Of a stretch of 64,000 nucleotides of DNA, positions 56,808 through 64,000 are shown piece by piece (positions within the stretch are counted from its first letter, which is position 1; every line of letters begins with the position of its first letter). Origin of the DNA: Clonostachys chloroleuca (Eukaryota; Ascomycota; Sordariomycetes; Hypocreales; Bionectriaceae). The notes beneath the pieces were generated by a model. It was given only the letters and a program-made list of their open reading frames with translations, did not search any database and had not been told where the DNA came from. Both the position numbers and the translations under genes were made by a program. The stretch spans positions 4,650,001 to 4,714,000 of the forward strand of contig JBANAY010000003.1 of NCBI GenBank assembly GCA_037952775.1, given 5' to 3'.

Positions 56808-57138
56808 GTCTACAGAATCAAACTTTGTGTCTACTTTGTAAACAACATCTTGGAAACGGATCACGATTGCGGAATATACGGTTACTTCGTAGCTTACGAT
56901 GAAGCCTATTCTCATGTAGTCCTTTAATCTAGTCGCAGCATAACATCCAATAATTCGGAACACTCAAGCGTAATCTGTACTATGTATGTAGTGATTCAAA
57001 TTGGTCAATAGAGTATAACGTGTGGTGCCATAATACAACTTAATCTTATCCAGTGATTAACCGTTATCAAGCGCCTCGCCGTCCATAACCCCATGCAAAT
57101 ACACTCCCCCAAGGAGCCTCAACTTTTGATCCGTCCCC
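56808..57138. other. Convergent intergenic region
   Basis: About 330 bp between the GH2 stop and the HET-like relic. Nothing recognised. Confidence 0.5.
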
Positions 57139-57606
57139 TCACGTATAGCGTAGGGAACCTACAGGAACCGGCGCCCCCGCGAGTACATAGATCCGGTCAC
57201 CAGACTTCAACTGGCGCGGGCCAATTCCAATCCGGCCCGTGGATGTTGGGAATGGGCACCTATGTTTGGCAATATCTTGTAACTGGTCCATGTAGTCATA
57301 GACGCCGAATGAAGTGAGGGTTGCGGTATCGTCGGGAAGATCCGACTTCTCCAATATTTCTTGAACTTTCGCTACCATCGAATCACTCAGTCTAGGCTTA
57401 CTGGCTGCGCGCCACCCCTCTTGATCAGCGACTGCCGTACATAGAACGACCTGTAAGCATGTAGGAGGGAGGAGCTCGAAAGACTTCGAGCCATCAGGGA
57501 AGGAAACTGCCTCAGCTCCTCTAGCCACCGACGGGAATATCCCGCCTTCCATCGCGTACCAACTTGATCCACGATATCGATCAGCTTGGCGTGTGAAGGT
57601 GACGGG
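57139..57606 (-). pseudogene. C-terminal fragment of a HET-domain (heterokaryon incompatibility-like) protein
   Basis: Minus-strand frame open from about 57606 (an acceptor-like TTTCTAG precedes it) to the stop at 57139, with an internal ATG at 57552. The end reads GIGPRQLKSGDRIYVLAGAPVPV, which closely resembles the conserved C-terminal segment of fungal HET-domain proteins ('GPxxLKxGDxIxVLxGAxVP'). The N-terminal HET domain is missing; only 130 bp separate this frame from the 3' end of the FolC gene. It is most likely a truncated relic, or the last exon of a broken gene. The family call rests on that one motif. Confidence 0.5.
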
Positions 57607-57735
57607 CTAGAAAGTCACCGTAGGAAGAAGTCACATCGAAGCCCAACGGCCCAATTTACGGCACCGGGCCATCGACTATTTGTGCCACGTAGCTGTCTCC
57701 AACAGGCCCAATTGTTGTATCTAGTAGATAAATGC

Positions 57736-59432
57736 TCATTTTTGTAGACTGTACAGAGCAGCCCCCACCAAGTACTGGCTTCCTGTGATGAGTGTATGTA
57801 CCTCCTCATATCTGGCACCGATCTGCCTGGCAACATCTAATGCTGTTGGAACATCAGGTTCGTAGTGCACCTTCGTCGTACCATGGATCTTCTTCCAGAT
57901 CTCCTCAAACGCCTGGCTCCTGTCACCGTGCCAAGGCTTTGACCCCAGGGCTGCAAATAATTAATTAACAAATGGGCTAGTCTGGAATACAATGGTTGGC
58001 CTACCTGATCCAATATCAAGGTCCTGATCTGGTGAGTAAGTTGTGAAGATGACGTGGTCAATTGCTACGTCGCGGAGTGTAGTGGCAAGCTGATCTAAAA
58101 CTTCGGTGGCATTTCTCGCCTCAGATGCCTGGCTAAAGATGAGTACACGAGTAGACAGCCTGCCAAGTGTTAATTGGGAATAGCTGAAGCCTGTCATGTC
58201 TGTAGGATGCTTACTTGGAACCAGTTGAGCCCTGAATATACCACTCTGCTGCTTTATCAACACTCATCTCGTTGTGTGCGCCGTCTAAGTACCAACGATA
58301 GCGTCCCTGTTGAAGATGCTGGAAACGGCCAGGCCAAGAGAACTGATCAATGGCATTCTTAATATCAGAGGCGCCCAGTGGCAGAGTATTCTTGGGGGCC
58401 CTAGCTTCCAAAAAGCGGCGAGCAGCTACTAAAGCGACCGAGCAGTTCGTTCGCTGCACATCTAGCCGCAACTGCACGGCTTCTGAAGAGAGCTCCGGGC
58501 TTAAATCTGCAAAATGCACATCGACCCCCTTTTCTGATGCTCGCGCTCGAATCACATCTGACGCCGCAGACTCCTGAGGGGCAGAAATCAGCGGGGCGCC
58601 ACGCTTCATAATACCGGCTTTGTGCCATGCAATGTTGCCCAGAGTTGGCCCCAGTTGTTTAACGTGGTCCATTCCAAGGGTAGTAATGGCTGTTACGACA
58701 GGCTTTTGTATGAAGTTTGTAGCGTCATACTCGCCTCCATGGTGCGTTTCGATGATGGCAGCCTCCACCCCTTCCCTGATAAAGACGTGGAATGCCATGA
58801 GTGCGAAGAGTTGGAGAGTACGAGGGATATTCGTGTTGGCGCGCGAATCGGATGACAGTGCATCCCATACTTCAAAAAAGTATTTCGCAAAAAGATCTCG
58901 TCCAAGGGGCTGGAAATTGATGCGGATACGCTCTTCAGGGAACATCAGATGGGGGGAGGTGTAGAGTCCTGTTTTCTTTGGAAAACCTGTTCTTTCCCCA
59001 AACGTGCGTAGAAATGACTCTGTGAATGCACAGGTGCTTCCTTTCCCTTTCGTCCCTGCCACATGGATCACATTGAGCTTGTCAATGTCTGTCGGCTACG
59101 AGTATTCAGCAACGGTAAATTTCTCTGACATGTGGTCCTAGTGGGATATTCATGAATCATACCGAGTGTCCAATTTTTAATAACCAATCTTCCATCCCAA
59201 CAATGCTCGGGGTGCCCTTTAAGCCGGGAGTTGGAGGTGTATTCGTGTCATGCTGAAAACCGTCCCCTTTGGTCTTCAAATTGGCGTCTGGCCGTTGCGA
59301 ACGGCGGCGGCTATTGAGCAATTCGATCGCGCTCTAGGATCGAGAGCTTAGCAAATCTCTAACCGTGAGTGGAAGACCAGAGATTACCTTGTAGCTTCTA
59401 TCAATCTGCCTAAATGATTTAGACACCCTCAT
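57736..59432 (-). CDS. Folylpolyglutamate / dihydrofolate synthase (FolC family)
   Basis: ATP-dependent Mur-ligase-like enzyme adding glutamate to (dihydro)folate. Five exons: 59432-59388, 59333-59163, 59095-58215, 58159-58005 and 57950-57736, giving 488 aa. All four introns (54-67 nt) are canonical and in phase. The N-terminus MRVSKSFRQIDRSYKSAIEL was only recovered by splicing, and then matches the family start (RSYxxAIELLN). The P-loop is VIHVAGTKGKGSTCAF. Downstream are KTGLYTSPHLMFPEERIRIN, IETHHGGEYDATNFI and TTLGMDHVKQLGPTLGNIAWHK, followed by the C-terminal Rossmann-like domain with WYLDGAHNEMSVDKAA and a final ITGSQYLVGAALYSL. Cytosolic or mitochondrial location is not resolved. Many fungi hold several FolC paralogues; this may not be the housekeeping one. 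Confidence 0.92.
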
Positions 59433-60090
59433 GGTGTAGTGTCAAATCTAGTTAGAACTGACGATAAATGTGAAGACTGAAGCGAGCAAGAGGCTTGAGG
59501 CACATGGAATTTAGGTGGTGAGTATCATCACGTGCGTGATCACGTGAGCACTCACCAATGCTTACCTACCTATTTACCTACCTAAAATGCCTGCAAATTT
59601 ATGTGAAGAACAAACGGGAAACAAGCTCAATCTTAAGCTTGAAAATCGAAATTAATAGTCTAATTCTCAAAATGTGACTCGTTCTCTTATAGTAAGGTAT
59701 TGGACATGAGGGACCACAAAGCTTGCTCGGTCACCTCGTATTGACAAGAAGACATATGATCCAGTCTTCAAGAAAGACAACTTTGGGAATTTTTTCATGT
59801 TTCTACTGTAGAAGGGATCAGTCTTCTGACATAGACATAGGCAAAATTTAGCATAGACGACAAGAAGGGGTTTCCAGTAATTTACGCCTCCTACAGTTAA
59901 AGCTTAGAAGAAACTTTACATTCTTTAGCCTATATCACACCCAAATCAGGTCGAATTTTTCATCACTCGAGGGTCAATGTATTTAGAACGGTAAGCTAGT
60001 CGTGGAATTGATATACTATGGAGATAATCCCTTTACATCACATATCGTCTTAACAGTACTACAAAGTAGAGTGCATTCCGCGAAGACCCT
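59433..60090. promoter_or_regulatory. Region upstream of the FolC gene with paired E-boxes
   Basis: Two CACGTG boxes lie at 59529-59534 and 59541-59546 within a near-palindromic block (TGATCA between), about 100 bp upstream of the FolC start. A TACC-rich short repeat follows at about 59564-59583. CACGTG is the core of fungal bHLH sites (Cbf1-like); binding here is inference. The rest is the NmrA gene 3' side and shows nothing. Confidence 0.4.
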
Positions 60091-61214
60091 CTAAGACTTC
60101 TTCCATGCCTGTTCGATCATATCCTTGGCCTTGATCGTCTCGATTTCTGGAAACTTATCGTTCAAGGTTGTTGGAACATTCTCCAAGTCGAATGCACCCT
60201 CCTCAAACCACAGTCCAAGAATCGGCATAACCATATCAAAGACTTGCTTCGGCATAAAGTCGTACGCTGCAATCTGACCAGGAAGAGCTGTAATGACTCC
60301 AGACTTGAGATTCTCAACGCTATCATGAACAACCGTAAATTTGCGTCCTTGGGTCGTCGGTTAGTATTGCATTCAATGAAACGGATACGAAAAACCAATT
60401 TAGACTTACCCTTGGCCTTCTCGGCGAGGGCGAGAAGCTCATTGCTTGTAACAGTATCGCCAATGATGTAATGGATTGGATCCCATTTTTCCAAGTCCAA
60501 ACTCGCAACGATAAATTTGGCTACATCGGTGCTGTGAGCCATAGTGACACGTCCGTTGCCGCTGCCTGGGATGGCAGCATAATCATTCTCAATGTCAATA
60601 AAGGTGGCCATGGGGGCAAAGTGCGATTTGAATCCTGGAACGCCCCAGTAGTCCATGAAGTGGCCCATCATGATGCGGGTTGATTCGAGGTTTTTAGAAG
60701 CCTCCAATTCAGCTTCGGCCGCTTTTTTAAAAGGTGTGGCTGGGAATCCAGCAGCGACATGTCTGTATAGAGTTAGTTAGAAAGCTCTTGCCATCGGGAA
60801 TGAAAGGACGTACTCGGGCTTGAGATCGAAAGAAAAATCGCTGGAGATCATTCTCTTGGTTGTCTTGGAAGCGTTCGCGGCGCGAATAATTTCAACCTCC
60901 TTGGGTAGATCTCCTGTGAAACTAGGCATCATGAAGATGGTGGATATGACCGTATCCACATTGTTGTCTTCAAGAGCTTTCGTAACAGCTGGGACGTTGT
61001 TGTAATCAACCGCAATGATGGGAACCCCAAGTTCCTTTTCGAGAGCCGGGTTTTCCTATCAAGGTTTTAGAAGTCTTTTTATGAACCTGAAAGATCTTAA
61101 CATACTAACCTTGCGACTCAAAATGATCGTCTTGTGCTTTCTGGACGCGATGAGAGCATCAACAACGGCGCGACCCATCTGCCCAGTTCCTCCGGCAACA
61201 GCAATAATGGCCAT
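60091..61214 (-). CDS. NmrA-like / isoflavone-reductase-like NAD(P)-binding protein
   Basis: Atypical SDR of the NmrA group; such proteins bind NAD(P)(H) as reductases or redox sensors. Four exons: 61214-61110, 61055-60814, 60762-60410 and 60347-60091, with introns of 51-62 nt, exact phases, and 318 aa. The N-terminus MAIIAVAGGTGQMGRAVVDA holds the glycine-rich nucleotide-binding motif, then SRK at the end of the second strand. The active-site region reads TTKRMISSDFSFDLKPE and the later HSTDVAKFIVASLDLEKWDP is the usual NmrA segment. There is no canonical Y-x3-K catalytic pair in that position, so redox activity is uncertain. Cytosolic. Confidence 0.9.
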
Positions 61215-61871
61215 TTTGAAGCTATTTGAATGGTGGTGATTTTTATAAATGTTTGAAAGTTGTAGCTGAATGCGTGAATGAAGTGTTGGATGTTGGCTTG
61301 GGGGACCAACTTTATGAGATCGTTGGAAGGTGAAGTCGAATAGATAAAATGTAGAAGTTTTTGACCCTGATGGTTTGACTTTGATGAATAGGTGCGCCTT
61401 CCGGTCCTTTTATAGATACTTATGATTATTCAATTGATGCAACGTTCATTTGACTTCTGCTTCTTCAAGCCTATATCCCAAGTTCGTAACTTCACTACAT
61501 AAGCGAGGGTTGACCAAGCCTCCAATCACACCCTTGTCGTAAATTTAATCGTATAATTCATCGTAAATTGGTTTGCATCGTTGATTGGCTGGATTTGACG
61601 CAAGGTTTCCTGCTTCCCAGAGCGGAACAGTCGCTGATCAGTAAGCCGTCAGCTCTTTTGACCGGCTTTCCCCATTGCGATTGGCCAGATGCAACCGTCG
61701 TAAATTCGGGCTCTCGGCTTATTTCACTTGGTAATCAATTTCCCCACTTCGCCTCTTCGCCTCTACACCGTGATCATTACGAGGCCAAGCCACGATGCCG
61801 ATGACGAGTTTCGTCTTCAACGCTCTTGTGGTGGAGCCAGATATCTGATCTCTGCCTGTGTATTATCAGAC
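61215..61871. promoter_or_regulatory. Divergent region between NmrA gene and regulator
   Basis: About 650 bp between opposite starts. No gene is supported; both promoters lie here. Confidence 0.4.
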
Positions 61872-63926
61872 ATGACCCAAGTTCATTCTCTTTCTACCCA
61901 TTCGCGTATGGCCCCAAGACCGATAGAGCCGAAGCAGGCCCAGGGTTCAATCCCTACACTGCAAGGGAAACAGGCTAGCGCCCTCCAGAAGCTATCGAGG
62001 GTTGGGGCACCCAAAGTCCGAACAGGCTGCGTAACTTGTGAGTTTTCTTTTGCAGAAAGTTTGATATGCTGATTGCTAACGTTGTTTTGTTCTCAGGCAA
62101 GTAAGTAGAACCCCGCTGTCCTCTTATGCCATAGCTAATAACCAAGAAAACGGCATATTAAATGCGATGAAACGAAGCCTGCATGCCGAAACTGTTTGTC
62201 TTTGAGCGGAGAATGCGGTGGCTATTGGATAAAGCCTCGTAAAGTTCGTGCGCGAAGACACAAGCACCCTAATCTCCCGATAACCCATGGCCCCTATGGA
62301 ACTCATTCCCTCAAGGAGCCGAGGCTTGGCTTAGAATTTGAGGATAAATTTCAGCAGCTTTATTTCGATGAATGGATGTATCTATCTCGGGACCTCCTTT
62401 ACGGCTATAGTGCAAACAAGCTTTGGTCAACCTTCCTGCCTCAGCTCACGGCTCAAAACACAACCCTCCGCGATGCCGCTCTCGCGATTGGAGCTATGAG
62501 CCATGCTCAGCTAACTCAGTCCAAACCGGACAGTCTTTATTACCAGCATGCGGTTACTTATTATTGTCGGGCGCTGCGATCAGTTAGCCGCTCGAATCAA
62601 GGTTCAAGGAGCTTACAAGAAGCGATCCTCCTCTCGATACTGTTTACCAGCTTCGAAGGGGTTCGTCAAGACATAAAATCGGCGCTAAGGCATATCTCAC
62701 ATGGTCTGTTAATCATAAGAGAGCTTTGCTTAGGCCCCGAAGCTTCTTCGAAGATGGCTCAGCTTGCGCCAAGTCCTGGTGAACTTATTCATGAGGTCAT
62801 ACTCTTGTATAACCGTTTCATTGTGCAAGCACAAACTGTGATGAGCGGGACAATTCAGGAGCGGAATCTGCATTCCCGTACCATTGAGGCAGAATCAAAT
62901 TCAGAGATGGACGAAAGGGAACAGCTTTGCGCAGGATTAACTCCGTATATGGTCCCCCGAGCTGGGTTAGCCTGGCAGCCAAAACTGTTTCGTGATGCCG
63001 ACACGGCAGCTGAATATTGGAATGCGACTGTCCGCCGAATTGAGATACTGGATCCAAGTGCCATACAACTCATCGATGATCTGCTTCTTCAAGATCCCAG
63101 AGACTACATGAGTGTCGAAAAATACCTCCAGCGTCTTCGAAATTCAGCAGAGCTTCATACTTTCACGAACAAAGTGAAAACTCATTTACAGATTTGGCAC
63201 CGAGCATTCTGGCCCCTCTATCAACAAACTCTGACCCATTCCGCAGGAGAATCTGCTTCATATTTATGTTTGGTCAACCTTCGCATTGAATACTTGACCA
63301 TGTCGATATACAGCATGTTCTCCGCAGCCTGTGACTATGAGTACGTGTCGTCAATCACTCCAGAGTGTCGAGAGCTTTTGGAACTATGCGAGATTCTCCT
63401 CCGAAAACGAGTATCCAACGCAAAGCGCTTTTCAACAACATTTTCTATGCATACCGGGCTGTCGTGGCATTTGGTTTTCGTTGCCATAAACTGCCGCGAC
63501 CCCATTGCCAGAGAGACTGCAATCCGAATCTTGGAAACATATCCTCGACAGGATGGACTTTGGAGCAGCCAGGCTCTCGTTGAGATTGCAAAGAAGAACC
63601 GCGGGATTGAGGCCGAGAACTTCAAGGAAGGGACGCCTCAAGAACAGTGGCAGCGGCTCAATCGAAGGGTGTTTCTTCTAGAGGATGCAGGGGAGACACT
63701 CGTATTCCGCTACATACGCAAGAATGGTGACACAGGGAAATGGGAATTTTCCGAGGAGTATGCGCATCTACGAAGCTCCTCTTATGAGGGTACGGCTTTG
63801 GAATGGAAAGACAGACCACTAAGTTGTGAAGGGTGTACTCTACAATGGGGCAGAACAGCTGATGCTTCGTCCGGGACATTATGGCCTGGAATGGGTTGCT
63901 CAATACCTCGCATTGCGGCTGGTTGA
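61872..63926 (+). CDS. Zn2Cys6 transcription factor with a split zinc cluster and 4-nt microexon
   Basis: Exons 61872-62037, 62097-62100 (4 nt) and 62147-63926, giving 649 aa. The cluster is complete only when both introns (59 and 46 nt) are removed: CVTCKKRHIKCDETKPAC, then C-x6-C, matching C-x2-C-x6-C-x6-C-x2-C-x6-C. Without the microexon the frame hits a stop. The long C-terminal part resembles fungal regulators with a degenerate middle homology region (LTAQNTTLRDAALAIGAMSH, EAILLSILFTSFEGVR, GELIHEVILLYNRFIVQ). The start could also be the ATG at 61908. It is divergent from the NmrA gene; target unknown. Confidence 0.82.
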
Positions 63927-64000
63927 ATGGACAGATATTCATATGGCATAAAAATCCCAACCATTCTTTGAATAAAACATATTATGCCTGCTACTTCCCC

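Noticed and set aside
1..64000. tRNA, rRNA, CRISPR arrays and PKS/NRPS genes
   Set aside because: No convincing tRNA box pairs, rRNA-like stretches, regular repeat-spacer units or megasynthase domains were seen by eye.

Overview
The window reads as nuclear DNA of a filamentous ascomycete, probably an Aspergillus/Penicillium-type (Eurotiales) fungus. The basis is many short GT-AG introns (about 46-105 nt), several fungal Zn2Cys6 regulators, fungal MFS, copper amine oxidase and GH78 families, intergenic gaps of 0.3-3 kb and no bacterial operon structure. I found no rRNA, tRNA or CRISPR. Gene models below were spliced by hand. In each, the exon phases close exactly, and this was the main test applied.

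Left part (1-24.4 kb). An amino-acid/GABA/choline-type permease runs off the left edge. A DUF1479 (2OG-oxygenase-like) gene and an Mpv17/PMP22 gene are divergent. A degenerate, AT-rich stretch (about 9.0-11.3 kb) opens with what looks like a broken STAND/NACHT N-terminus. Next come a Zn2Cys6 regulator, a peroxisomal-type copper amine oxidase and a second permease divergent from it, a plausible amine uptake and oxidation locus. A Cys-rich type II membrane protein, a DHA1-type MFS exporter and a GST follow.

Middle (24.4-34 kb). A poorly coding 3-kb stretch is followed by a nucleotidyltransferase-fold protein, a GC-rich unknown gene, a short-chain dehydrogenase and a cyclase-family (PF04199) gene.

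Right part (34-64 kb). A sugar-porter MFS, two convergent regulators whose stop codons touch, an intracellular GH78 alpha-L-rhamnosidase, an intronless squalene-hopene cyclase-type class II terpene cyclase, a P450, a Dal5-type MFS and a secreted GH2 beta-galactosidase lie in sequence. This is the most interesting region: a candidate hopane-type triterpenoid cluster flanked by glycoside-handling genes. After it come a folylpolyglutamate/dihydrofolate synthase, a truncated HET-like relic, an NmrA-family reductase and a Zn2Cys6 regulator with an apparent 4-nt microexon.

Four otherwise well-conserved genes (second permease, DHA1 MFS, cyclase, GH2) each carry exactly one apparent frameshift. Three are missing one base in a homopolymer. 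Consensus sequencing error and real decay both explain this, and the reads must decide.
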